Shown: positions 23,411-31,827 of the stretch, one piece after another
Position numbering within the stretch: position 1 is the stretch's first letter
How the letters are laid out: each line of letters starts with the position of its first letter
NCBI GenBank assembly: GCA_959606905.1
Contig: CAUHML010000033.1
Location: 1 to 34,002, forward strand
DNA length: 34,002 bases
Direction of reading: 5' to 3'
Source: an uncultured Bacteroides sp.
GTDB lineage: Bacteria; Bacteroidota; Bacteroidia; Bacteroidales; Bacteroidaceae
Position numbers and translations under genes: made by a program
The notes under the pieces: generated by a model
The model's input: only the letters and a program-made list of their open reading frames with translations
Told to the model about the DNA's origin: nothing
Databases searched by the model: none

Positions 23411-25669
23411 ATGTACAAGAGAAAATTCATTCCGTTAGTACTGTTAATGATTTTAATCGTCAATGGATGCAGGAACAAGCAAGAGGTAGTGTTAACTCCG
23501 GTTGACTATGTAAATCCCTATATGGGGAATATCAGTCATTTGTTAGTTCCTACTTACCCAACTGTCCATCTTCCCAATAGTATGCTCCGCATCTATCCGG
23601 AAAGAGCAGATTACACCTCTGATAAAATAAAAGGCTTACCGGTCATTGTCACCTCGCATCGGGGAAAGTCTGCATTCAGCCTGTCTTTCTATCAGGGAGC
23701 AGAGAGCGGATTACAACCGGTATATTACTATTGTTATGATAATGAAGCGATAAAACCCTATTCCTATTCTTCCTATTTTGAAGAAGAAGAGGTTTCCACT
23801 AAATTCGCTCCCTCCCACCAGGCAGGAATCTATGAACTAAGTTTCCGGAAAAACAATGCTCCATATTTAATACTTAGTACTACCAATGGTGAGCTTAAAA
23901 CTACGGAGAATACCATTTCCGGTTATCAGAACATAGATCATCAAACCAAAGTATATGTTTATATGGAGACTTCCGCACTGCCGGAAAAAACGATGACTGT
24001 CAGCAAAGAAGAAATAAATCACAGCCACACTGCCATAAAAGGCAAGAACGTGGGTATCGCTTTCTTATATTCAACAGATATAAAAACAATCAAAGTTCGC
24101 TACGGCATTTCCTTCATTGATGAAAAGCAAGCAAAAGCCAACCTACAGCGGGAAATAAAAGATTATGATGTAGAAAACCAGATGAACATTGCCAAAAACA
24201 TCTGGAACCAAACATTAAATAAAATCAAAGTGGAAGGAATAGACGAAAATGCAAAAGCAATATTCTATACTTCCCTCTACCGGACTTACGAACGGATGAT
24301 TTGCCTTTCGGAAGACAACCGCTATTACAGTGCTTTCGACAATAGTATCCACAAAGATTCTGTCCCATTTTATACCGACGATTGGATTTGGGACACGTAT
24401 AGAGCAGTCCACCCCTTACGTGTTATCATCGAACCACAAATGGAAGCTGACATGATTCAGTCTTTTATCAGAATGGCACAACAAATGGAACATAACTGGA
24501 TGCCTACATTTCCTGAAGTTACGGGAGACAGTCGTAGAATGAATTCCAATCACGGTGTAGCCACTGTTATTGATTCATATATAAAAGGAATCCGTAACTT
24601 TGATTTATCAGCTGCTTACGAAGCCTGCAAACTTGGTATTACAGAAAAAACGTTAGCCCCGTGGTCAGGCATAAAGGGAGGTGAAATCACAAAATTCTAT
24701 TGGGAAAACGGATATTTACCGGCATTGGCACCGGGAGAACAAGAAACAGCTGACGAAGTACACCCATTTGAAAAACGTCAACCGGTAGCCGTCACTCTAG
24801 GTACGTCTTACGATGAATGGTGCCTAGCACAAATAGCCAAACAACTTGGGTATGAGAAAGACTATAACTACTTTCTACAAGGGAGTAAAAACTATCGGAA
24901 TATTTTCAATCCTGAAACAAAATTCTTCCATCCCAAAAATGCAAAAGGCGAATTCATAGAACCCTTTGATTATGCCACTGCCGGCGGATTAGGTGCTCGT
25001 GAAGCATACGGCGAGAATAACGGTTGGATATACCGATGGGATGTTCCCCATAATATTGCTGATTTAATTGAACTGATGGGAGGGAAAGAAGCATTCAGAA
25101 ATAATCTTGAAACGATGTATAACACCCCATTGGGCGAAGCCAAATATGTATTTTATGCACAATTACCGGATCATACGGGTAATGTAGGTCAATTTTCAAT
25201 GGCTAATGAACCCAGTATGCACATTCCTTATCTGTACAACTATATAGGAGAGCCCTGGAGAACTCAAAAAAGAGTAAGGACATTGCTCGATGAATGGTTT
25301 AGAAATGACCTGATGGGACTCCCGGGCGACGAAGATGGCGGAGGAATGTCAGCATTTGTAGTCTTCTCCATGCTAGGTTTCTATCCTATTACTCCTGGTT
25401 TGCCTATTTATGTCATCGGAACTCCTATGTTCGAAAGAGCAGTTATTGAAACAGGAGCCGGCAAATCATTCGAAGTCATTGCGCACAACTATTCGCCGAC
25501 AAATAAATATATCCAATCAGCCAAATTAAATGGCAAAGATTGGAACCAATCCTGGTTCGAACATAAAGAACTGATGAATGGCGGCAAACTGGAATTTACA
25601 ATGGGAAACACTCCCAATAAGAATTGGGCGGCAGACAGTGTGCCCCCTTCTTTTGAAATGAATAAATAA
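23411..25669 (+). CDS. GH92-family alpha-mannosidase, divergent, lipoprotein
   Basis: Calcium-dependent exo-alpha-mannosidase family protein of 752 residues, anchored through lipobox VNGC (Cys20). The N-terminal beta-sandwich (about 30-235) starts VDYVNPYMGN. The catalytic (alpha/alpha)6 domain contains DDWIWDTYRA (323-332), GENNGWIYRWDVPHN (534-548), NEPS (599-602) and PGDEDGGGMSAF (638-649). The presumed general acid is Glu535, with Asp640 and Asp642 in the D-x-D base motif. This parallels Glu533, Asp642 and Asp644 of the characterised enzyme BT3990, as I recall. The N-terminus and the acid loop depart from the common EGNAWQYTW form, so linkage specificity cannot be assigned. Some GH92 enzymes cleave mannose-1-phospho-6-mannose. 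Two phosphatase genes follow within 14 bp each, which makes a phosphorylated substrate attractive. Confidence 0.88.
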   Translation: MYKRKFIPLVLLMILIVNGCRNKQEVVLTPVDYVNPYMGNISHLLVPTYPTVHLPNSMLRIYPERADYTSDKIKGLPVIVTSHRGKSAFSLSFYQGAESGLQPVYYYCYDNEAIKPYSYSSYFEEEEVSTKFAPSHQAGIYELSFRKNNAPYLILSTTNGELKTTENTISGYQNIDHQTKVYVYMETSALPEKTMTVSKEEINHSHTAIKGKNVGIAFLYSTDIKTIKVRYGISFIDEKQAKANLQREIKDYDVENQMNIAKNIWNQTLNKIKVEGIDENAKAIFYTSLYRTYERMICLSEDNRYYSAFDNSIHKDSVPFYTDDWIWDTYRAVHPLRVIIEPQMEADMIQSFIRMAQQMEHNWMPTFPEVTGDSRRMNSNHGVATVIDSYIKGIRNFDLSAAYEACKLGITEKTLAPWSGIKGGEITKFYWENGYLPALAPGEQETADEVHPFEKRQPVAVTLGTSYDEWCLAQIAKQLGYEKDYNYFLQGSKNYRNIFNPETKFFHPKNAKGEFIEPFDYATAGGLGAREAYGENNGWIYRWDVPHNIADLIELMGGKEAFRNNLETMYNTPLGEAKYVFYAQLPDHTGNVGQFSMANEPSMHIPYLYNYIGEPWRTQKRVRTLLDEWFRNDLMGLPGDEDGGGMSAFVVFSMLGFYPITPGLPIYVIGTPMFERAVIETGAGKSFEVIAHNYSPTNKYIQSAKLNGKDWNQSWFEHKELMNGGKLEFTMGNTPNKNWAADSVPPSFEMNK

Positions 25670-25675
25670 CAGAAT

Positions 25676-26779
25676 ATGAATAAAATATTATTTGTCCTTT
25701 TATCGCTTTTGACTTCTCTGCAATCATACTCCCAAGAGCAAAATGAAAAAGAAGTTTCATTTCTCTTGTTGGGAGATATACACTATGATTTATTGGAAGA
25801 TCACGATATGGAATGGTTATCCACCAAACCGGATGATCTGCGCCAAGTTACCAAAGAATATTCAGTATTCACGAAAAATACATGGCCGGAATTTTCCCGG
25901 ATAATCAGCGGAAAAGTTCAAAAACACCAGCCGTCAATAAAAGCTGTTCTGCAAATGGGGGACTTGTCAGAAGGATTGGCCGGTTCTCCACAAAAAGCAA
26001 TACAGATGGCTAACAATGCCTTTAAAGCTGTCAACAAAATGAATCTGAAAGTACCTTTCATTATGACTAAAGGTAATCATGATATCACAGGACCAGGGGC
26101 TAAAGAAGCTTTTGAAAAAGTATACTTACCCAATATGGCAAGGTTGGCAGGACATCCATCCTTACAGTCAGCCAATTACACTACTATTCTTGATGATGTA
26201 TTATTTGTGTGTTATGATCCATGGGATCGGAATCCGGAAGGGCTACAACAATTAGAAAAGTCACTAGCCGGTTCGAAGGCTACTTACAAGTTTGTCATGT
26301 TACACGAGCCTGTGATTCCGGTAAACGAAAGATGCTGGCATGTATTCCGACAAGATAATGCCAAGAGGGAACAATTGCTGCAAATCATTGCCAGTCAACA
26401 AGCAATCGTGCTCTGTGCACATCTGCATCTATACTCCGTTGTCTGTCGGGACACTCCTTGGGGACCTATCGTCCAGATTCTCGTCAACAGTGTCATCAAA
26501 GATAAAAATATGCTGGTTCCGAAAAATGTAGTTACAGACTATGGTCCTGAATTTGTAACGGCACACCCACAATGGCAACCTTCTACTCTACAACAGCGTA
26601 TGGAATGGATTGATAAAGAAACTCCCCATATCCGTTTTTTCAAACAAATGGATTTACCGGGCTACGGCATCCTTTCTATTGACAAAGAAAACAACCAGAT
26701 GCAATTAGAATATTATACCGCATTTGGAGAAAAGCCATACGATACAGTCAACATATCCGAATTACTTACTTCTAATTAA
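25676..26779 (+). CDS. Exported calcineurin-like metallophosphoesterase
   Basis: Phosphomonoesterase or phosphodiesterase of 367 residues with a signal peptide (about 1-20, ending SYSQ) and no lipobox, so it is probably periplasmic. The dinuclear metal site is complete: GDIHYD (33-38), GDLSEG (95-100), GNHD (133-136), LHEP (209-212) and AHLHLYS (248-254), with Ala in place of the usual Gly before the last pair of His. It starts 6 bp after the GH92 gene and is followed after 14 bp by an alkaline phosphatase. A likely scheme is that this enzyme opens a phosphodiester on the glycan and the phosphatase then releases inorganic phosphate. It is not a close copy of the phosphoesterase domain encoded at 15093-17117, whose first motif is SDPQFG rather than GDIHYD. 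Confidence 0.87.
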   Translation: MNKILFVLLSLLTSLQSYSQEQNEKEVSFLLLGDIHYDLLEDHDMEWLSTKPDDLRQVTKEYSVFTKNTWPEFSRIISGKVQKHQPSIKAVLQMGDLSEGLAGSPQKAIQMANNAFKAVNKMNLKVPFIMTKGNHDITGPGAKEAFEKVYLPNMARLAGHPSLQSANYTTILDDVLFVCYDPWDRNPEGLQQLEKSLAGSKATYKFVMLHEPVIPVNERCWHVFRQDNAKREQLLQIIASQQAIVLCAHLHLYSVVCRDTPWGPIVQILVNSVIKDKNMLVPKNVVTDYGPEFVTAHPQWQPSTLQQRMEWIDKETPHIRFFKQMDLPGYGILSIDKENNQMQLEYYTAFGEKPYDTVNISELLTSN

Positions 26780-26793
26780 AAAACATATTAGCC

Positions 26794-27930
26794 ATGAATG
26801 TAAAATTTAAAGCTCATTTATTTATTTTCTCCTTATTCTTTTGCTATAATCTATCAGCACAAGAAATCGTCAAAGGAGATTTTAAGAACGAAAATCCACA
26901 AAGTTCGTATGTTCCTTCATTTGACATGGATGCTACCGATAAACCGGTGAAGAATGTCATCTTAATGATAGGAGACGGCATGGGACTGGCACATATCTGT
27001 TCAGGAATGTATGCCAATCAAGGACAGCTTACTATCACTAATTTAAAAACATGCGGTTTCGTCAGAACGCAATCTGCCAACAAGTTTACAACAGATTCAG
27101 CTGCTTCCGGAACTGCTTACTCAACCGGAAAAAAAACTAAAAACGGAGCGCTCGGAATGGATGAAAATAACCAAGTTATTCCAAACTTACCGGAGAAGTT
27201 ATCCGGCTATGGCTACATTTCAGGAATCGTAACCACTGACAATCTCGACGGAGCCACTCCTGCTGCTTTCTTTGCTCACCAACCGGAACGTGGAATGTCT
27301 AAAGAAATTTGGGCAGATCTTCCTAACAGTAAGCTGACATTCTTTTCTGCCGGTAGTTATGAACTATTTGAAAAACAAGCACCAAACGTTCAAAAGGAAA
27401 TCAAAAAAGAGTTTACCATCATAGAAGAGCCGAATGACAAAGCTATCAAGAAATCTAAAAAACTGGGATATTTACCCACAAAGAGCAAAACGGCTTCTGT
27501 AAACGAAAACCGGGGAGATTTCCTTCCGTCTACCACCCAAATGGCTATTGACTATCTTTCGAGCAGGAGTACTAACGGTTTCTTCTTAATGGTAGAAGGT
27601 GCCCGAATAGATAAAAGTGCGCACAGCAATGATTATTCGACAGTTGTCCGTGAAGTATTGGACTTTGACAAGGCGGTAGAAGCTGCTATCAGATTTGCAG
27701 AAAAAGATGGAAATACATTAGTGATTATTTCAGCTGATCATGAAACCGGAGCATTAGCTTTACGTGACGGAAACATAAAAGAAGGCAAAATGAAAGCAAT
27801 GTTTGTATCTAAAGGACATACACCAATCATGGTTCCACTGTTTGCATACGGTCCACAATCCAAGCTTTTTGGCGGTGTTCAGGAAAACAGCGATGTTAGT
27901 AATAAAATTCTCCAATTACTCGCTAAATAA
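26794..27930 (+). CDS. Alkaline phosphatase (PhoA superfamily), exported
   Basis: Periplasmic phosphomonoesterase of 378 residues, last in the GH92 operon. A signal peptide (about 1-22, ending LSAQ) precedes the core. Family residues are visible: GDGMG (60-64, Asp61), nucleophile region TTDSAASGTA (99-108, Ser102), VEGARID (267-273), AHSND (276-280), ADHETG (314-319) and GHTPIMVP (341-348). Just before ATPA (154-157) stands Gly153, where E. coli PhoA has Asp and many homologues His at the magnesium site. This may alter metal use or a phosphodiesterase/monoesterase balance. At 378 residues it is compact, lacking the large insertions of some relatives. Its operon position points to phosphate removal from glycan products rather than a general Pho response. 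A strong terminator follows. Confidence 0.9.
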   Translation: MNVKFKAHLFIFSLFFCYNLSAQEIVKGDFKNENPQSSYVPSFDMDATDKPVKNVILMIGDGMGLAHICSGMYANQGQLTITNLKTCGFVRTQSANKFTTDSAASGTAYSTGKKTKNGALGMDENNQVIPNLPEKLSGYGYISGIVTTDNLDGATPAAFFAHQPERGMSKEIWADLPNSKLTFFSAGSYELFEKQAPNVQKEIKKEFTIIEEPNDKAIKKSKKLGYLPTKSKTASVNENRGDFLPSTTQMAIDYLSSRSTNGFFLMVEGARIDKSAHSNDYSTVVREVLDFDKAVEAAIRFAEKDGNTLVIISADHETGALALRDGNIKEGKMKAMFVSKGHTPIMVPLFAYGPQSKLFGGVQENSDVSNKILQLLAK

Positions 27931-27958
27931 GATATAAAACAGATCTGTCATTCAAACT

Positions 27959-28014
27959 GAAATAAGAAAGAGTTTCTTCTATATGCAAAGAAGAAATTCT
28001 TTCTTATTTCTTTT
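27959..28014 (+). terminator. Long terminator hairpin after the phosphatase gene
   Basis: GAAATAAGAAAGAGTTTCTTC (27959-27979, described here by its ends and wobble) pairs over 21 positions with 27990-28010 around a 10-nt loop, followed by TTTTCT. The single non-Watson-Crick position (27972 with 27997) is a G-U wobble in rightward RNA but a C-A mismatch in leftward RNA, so it mainly serves the GH92-phosphatase operon. The right arm covers the last codon and stop of the facing transporter gene. Confidence 0.9.
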
Positions 28015-28879
28015 CTGCCTGATAGACTCCAAAAATAATGCAACCTGCTCCCAATAATGTAATCCACGTGATTTTTTCGTGGAGAATGATAACCGAAGCT
28101 ACCATAGTCACCAACGGATTGAGATAGATATAATTGGAGGCTCTAACGGTTCCCAACTGTTTCAATACCACATTCCAAAGGACATAACAAACCAAGGATG
28201 CCAGGACGGCCAGAAATAAGAGATTGGATAATACAACCGGTTTTAAAAGTACATCGAAATCCGGTTGCAGCGGATGAAGAAGAAAGGCGGGAAGTATGGT
28301 CAATACTCCATAAAAGAATATTTTGCGGGTGATAAATACTGTGGGGTAACGCCCTGTCATTTTCTTTATCACCAAACTATAAAATGCCCACGACAGGGCG
28401 GCAAGCAAAGTAAGCAAATCCCCTACCGGAGATAATTTGAGTACAAAACTACCGTTAAAGACCACCAGTCCCACCCCGATTAAAGCTAATATGGAACCAT
28501 AAATCAAACCTTTGGTGGCTTTTTCACTCTTATAAAAGAGAAGGGAGAGAATGGTAGTAAGCAAGGGAGCTGTGCAAATGATGAAAGCGACATTGGATGC
28601 TTGCGTAATTCCCAAAGCTGTATTCTCTGTAAAGAAATAGAGTGAACCACCGAAGAAACCTCCTGCCATCAACCAAAGTTCGTCTTTCCAGTTACTCGTA
28701 AACAGACGTTTGGGAGAAATCACCCAAATGCCCAGATAAGCAATAAGAAAACGATAGAAGAATATCTCCTGAGGGGTCAGTCCGTGATTAATCAATACTT
28801 TGGTTGATATGAAAGTCAATCCCCAGATAGCAACTACAAGTATCGCAATCAGATGGTAATATCCATGCTTCAATTCCAT
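28004..28879 (-). CDS. EamA/DMT-family inner-membrane transporter
   Basis: A drug/metabolite-type permease of 291 residues from the chosen start, with the expected ten hydrophobic segments in two EamA halves. The N-terminus has LVVAIWGLTFISTK, the hallmark of the first EamA helix. Later WAFYSLVIKKM and YLNPLVTMVASVIILHEKITW match the family's second half and its conserved C-terminal signature. The frame stays open upstream to 29269. I reject that extension because it would overlap the divergent ATPase gene and its promoter, and because the hydrophobic protein begins naturally at MELKHGYYHL. The substrate is unknown, and nothing ties it to the neighbouring glycan genes. Confidence 0.9.
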   Translation of the reverse strand: MELKHGYYHLIAILVVAIWGLTFISTKVLINHGLTPQEIFFYRFLIAYLGIWVISPKRLFTSNWKDELWLMAGGFFGGSLYFFTENTALGITQASNVAFIICTAPLLTTILSLLFYKSEKATKGLIYGSILALIGVGLVVFNGSFVLKLSPVGDLLTLLAALSWAFYSLVIKKMTGRYPTVFITRKIFFYGVLTILPAFLLHPLQPDFDVLLKPVVLSNLLFLAVLASLVCYVLWNVVLKQLGTVRASNYIYLNPLVTMVASVIILHEKITWITLLGAGCIIFGVYQAEKK

Positions 28880-28907
28880 AGTGGTGGTGATGTTTTTTAA
28901 TAGAGTG

Positions 28908-28915
28908 CAAAGATA
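28908..28915 (-). promoter_or_regulatory. -7 element of the EamA transporter gene
   Basis: TATCTTTG on the minus strand is a full TAnnTTTG match 29 bp before the chosen ATG at 28879. This supports that start over the longer frame. No good -33 partner is seen. Confidence 0.5.
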
Positions 28916-28937
28916 GCGAGAAGTTATGGAATGTTTG

Positions 28938-28969
28938 TTTGGAGAAGTAACAAAAAGCCCGTACCTTTG
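28938..28969 (+). promoter_or_regulatory. Promoter of the ATPase-HEPN gene pair
   Basis: TTTG (28938-28941), 20 bp, then TACCTTTG (28962-28969): a complete consensus on both elements. Transcription would start near 28976, about 33 nt before the ATG. It is among the best promoters in the window, so the pair is probably well expressed. Confidence 0.78.
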
Positions 28970-29008
28970 TTTATGTTCAAAGAAAGTTCCTAAAATAAGG
29001 TATAAGTT

Positions 29009-30760
29009 ATGGAAAAATATATAGCACCGGACAGGAAACGTATCCCATACGGCATGATGAACTTTGCAGTAATCCGCCGCGACGACTGTTATTATGTAGA
29101 CAAAACCCGGTTTATACCCATGATAGAAGAGGCGGACAAGTTTTTCTTCTTTATTCGTCCGCGCCGTTTCGGCAAAAGCCTCACAGTAAATATGTTGCAG
29201 CACTATTATGATATACTTGCCAAGGATAAGTTCGATGCCCTGTTTGGCGACCTTTACATCGGAAAGCACCCTACGCGCGATCGGAACAGCTATCTGGTAC
29301 TATACCTCAACTTCTCCGGAATAGTAGGCGAACTACACAACTATCGCAAAGGACTGGATGCGCATTGCCAAACAATGTTCGACTATTTCTGTGATATTTA
29401 CGCCGACTATCTCCCCAAAGGCATCAAGGAAGAACTCGACAAAAAAGAAGGAGCTGTCGAACAATTTGAATACCTATTCACAGAATGTAATAAGACCAAC
29501 CAACGTATTTACCTTTTTATTGACGAATACGACCATTTCACCAATGCCATCCTCTCGGATATAGAAAGCCTGCACCGCTATACGGACGAAACACATGGCG
29601 AAGGTTATCTGCGCGCCTTCTTCAATAAAATTAAAGCTGGAACTTATTCCAGTATCGAGCGTTGTTTCATTACCGGTGTAAGCCCCGTGACAATGGACGA
29701 CCTCACAAGCGGTTTCAACATCGGAACCAACTACTCGCTCACGCCGGAATTCAACGAGATGATAGGTTTCACGGAAGAAGAAGTGCGCCAAATGCTCACT
29801 TACTATTCTACCACCAGTCCATTCAACCACAGTGTGGACGAATTGATAGAAATAATGAAACCCTGGTATGACAACTACTGCTTTGCGGAAGAATGTTATG
29901 GCGAAACCACCATGTACAACTCAAATATGGTGCTCTACTTCGTCAAGAATTATATTCAACGAGGCAAAGCCCCCCGGGATATGGTAGAAGACAATATCCG
30001 TATCGATTACGAAAAATTGCGTATGCTCATCCGGAAGGACAAAGAGTTTGCTCATGATGCCTCCATCATACAAACATTGGTGAGCGAAGGCTATGTCACC
30101 GGAGAACTGAAAAAAGGTTTTCCTGCCGTCAATATTACCAACCCCGACAACTTTGTGAGCCTGCTCTACTATTTCGGTATGCTCACCATTAGCGGCACGT
30201 ATAAAGGAAAGACCAAACTCACCATCCCTAATCAGGTAGTCCGCGAACAAATCTACACTTATCTGCTAAGTACCTATAACGAAGCCGAACTCAATTTCAG
30301 TAGTTACGAAAAAAACGAACTTGCCAGTGCTCTTGCCTACGATGGCGATTGGAAAGCCTATTTCGGTTATATTGCTGACTGCCTGAAACACTACACTTCC
30401 CAGCGCGACAAGCAGAAAGGTGAATTTTTTGTCCACGGCTTTACGCTTGCCATGACGGCACAAAACCGTTTCTACCGTCCCATTTCCGAACAGGACACAC
30501 AGGCAGGTTATGTCGATATTTTCCTCTGTCCGCTACTGGATATCTATTCCGACATGAAGCACAGCTATATTGTAGAACTGAAGTATGCCAAGTATAAAGA
30601 TCCCGAAAGCCGCGTGGAAGAACTACGACTGGAAGCTATTGACCAAGCGAATCGTTATGCTGACACTGATACGGTAAAGAGAGCAGTCGGCACTACACAG
30701 CTTCATAAGATTGTGGTTGTATACAAAGGAATGGATATGCCGATATGTGAAGAGGTTTAA
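29009..30760 (+). CDS. AAA-ATPase-like protein with C-terminal PD-(D/E)XK nuclease-like domain
   Basis: Cytoplasmic protein of 583 residues in a family that is very abundant in Bacteroides (AAA-ATPase_like plus DUF1703-type nuclease domain). The N-terminal part has the family start RIPYGMMNFAVIRRDD and YYVDKTRFI. A Walker A-like loop IRPRRFGKSLTVNML (49-63) keeps GKS but lacks the first Gly. A Walker B, IYLFIDEYD, follows at 167-175. The C-terminal segment holds YVDIFL (501-506, Asp503) and YIVELKYAK (520-528, Glu524 and Lys526), fitting the D-(x)n-E-x-K nuclease core, then QANRYA. No signal peptide is present. The biological role of this family is not established to my knowledge. Mobile or defence-related functions have been suspected. 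The next gene starts 16 bp downstream. Confidence 0.88.
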   Translation: MEKYIAPDRKRIPYGMMNFAVIRRDDCYYVDKTRFIPMIEEADKFFFFIRPRRFGKSLTVNMLQHYYDILAKDKFDALFGDLYIGKHPTRDRNSYLVLYLNFSGIVGELHNYRKGLDAHCQTMFDYFCDIYADYLPKGIKEELDKKEGAVEQFEYLFTECNKTNQRIYLFIDEYDHFTNAILSDIESLHRYTDETHGEGYLRAFFNKIKAGTYSSIERCFITGVSPVTMDDLTSGFNIGTNYSLTPEFNEMIGFTEEEVRQMLTYYSTTSPFNHSVDELIEIMKPWYDNYCFAEECYGETTMYNSNMVLYFVKNYIQRGKAPRDMVEDNIRIDYEKLRMLIRKDKEFAHDASIIQTLVSEGYVTGELKKGFPAVNITNPDNFVSLLYYFGMLTISGTYKGKTKLTIPNQVVREQIYTYLLSTYNEAELNFSSYEKNELASALAYDGDWKAYFGYIADCLKHYTSQRDKQKGEFFVHGFTLAMTAQNRFYRPISEQDTQAGYVDIFLCPLLDIYSDMKHSYIVELKYAKYKDPESRVEELRLEAIDQANRYADTDTVKRAVGTTQLHKIVVVYKGMDMPICEEV

Positions 30761-30776
30761 CAGATAGGCTAACAAT

Positions 30777-31694
30777 ATGAAAAGATCAATAAAACGTTTG
30801 CCCAAACGCACGCAAGAAGAGTTGGCAGTGTTGCAAGAATTGATATTGTCGAATCTTACGAATGTGCGTATGATTATCTTGTATGGAAGTTATGCACGGG
30901 GAAAATATGTCATTTGGGATGAAACATACGACGAACGTGGAGGGACTACTTACTACCAAAGTGATTTGGATATTCTGGTGATATGTGATACGAGAGACGC
31001 AAATAAAGCAGAGAGGCATGCGCGCGAGGTGATCGTTCCTAAATATGATACAAGAATGGAAGGAAAGCGGCATCCGGCACCGCCTAGTATTATTGTAGAA
31101 AACCCGACGACCATTAATCGAGCTATAAGAAGGAAGCATTATTTCTTCTATGAGATTATAAAAGACGGTATTCTGTTGTATAACGACGGCACGTTTCAGA
31201 TTGGCAAACCAGAGAAATTACCGTATCGGGAGATTAAGCAATATGCAGAGGAAGAATATGCAGAATGTTTTCCTTTAGCAGAAGGATTCTTAAGACATGG
31301 ACATTTGGATAAAGAAGAAGAGAATTATAAACTAGGTTCATTTGAATTACATCAAGCCTGCGAACGTTACTACAAAACGTTTACGCTCGTGTATAGCGGC
31401 ATTCGCCCTAAATCTCATGAATTGAAAGTGCTGGGAGCAATGGTCAGGAGCTGTTCACGAGAATTCGCAAATGTGTTTCCAACTCATACTTTCGAAGATA
31501 ATAAAGCATTTGATAAATTATGCAGAGCATATATCGAAGCCCGATATAATCGACTGTTCACCGTTAGCAAAGAGCAATACGAGTATATGCTGGCACGAAC
31601 AGAGGTGCTCCGCGAAGTAACTATTCGGGAATGTGCCGCACGCATGGCGTATTACGATGAGATGATAGAAAAAGAAGAGAAAGAGAAGATATAA
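30777..31694 (+). CDS. Nucleotidyltransferase (MNT-type) fused to a HEPN domain
   Basis: Cytoplasmic protein of 305 residues. The N-terminal domain (about 20-140) has the minimal nucleotidyltransferase signature GSYARGK (37-43), followed by SDLDILV (62-68) with Asp63 and Asp65 as metal ligands. The C-terminal domain (about 155-285) is helical and resembles HEPN: FELHQACERYYK (189-200), then RPKSHELKVL (210-219). The canonical RNase motif R-x4-6-H is not evident, so RNA cleavage is uncertain. MNT and HEPN proteins commonly form toxin-antitoxin pairs in which the transferase modifies and silences the HEPN partner; here both are in one chain. Lying 16 bp behind the ATPase-nuclease gene, it probably shares its transcript. 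Confidence 0.83.
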   Translation: MKRSIKRLPKRTQEELAVLQELILSNLTNVRMIILYGSYARGKYVIWDETYDERGGTTYYQSDLDILVICDTRDANKAERHAREVIVPKYDTRMEGKRHPAPPSIIVENPTTINRAIRRKHYFFYEIIKDGILLYNDGTFQIGKPEKLPYREIKQYAEEEYAECFPLAEGFLRHGHLDKEEENYKLGSFELHQACERYYKTFTLVYSGIRPKSHELKVLGAMVRSCSREFANVFPTHTFEDNKAFDKLCRAYIEARYNRLFTVSKEQYEYMLARTEVLREVTIRECAARMAYYDEMIEKEEKEKI

Positions 31695-31717
31695 ACCGTA
31701 TATTGTAAAAATGAATA

Positions 31718-31753
31718 ATTACCCTCATCACAGATAGCTGTAATGAGGGTAAT
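31718..31753. terminator. Hairpin between convergent genes, probable terminator
   Basis: ATTACCCTCAT (31718-31728) pairs perfectly with ATGAGGGTAAT (31743-31753), and ACAG/CTGT (31730-31733 with 31738-31741) extends the stem inward across a one-base bulge pair. A T-run follows only on the leftward strand (TTATTCATTTTT), so it best fits termination of the rhamnosidase transcript, although it may act on both. Confidence 0.65.
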
Positions 31754-31827
31754 CACGTTAAAAAGAGAGTTTCTACACATCTCCTTAATATCAATTTCTA
31801 CATGAGAAACTATCGCAATTACATACT

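Noticed and set aside
28880..29269. N-terminal extension of the EamA transporter frame (421 residues in all)
   Set aside because: It would overlap the divergent ATPase gene and both promoters. The added sequence is not membrane-like, and a natural start exists at 28879.
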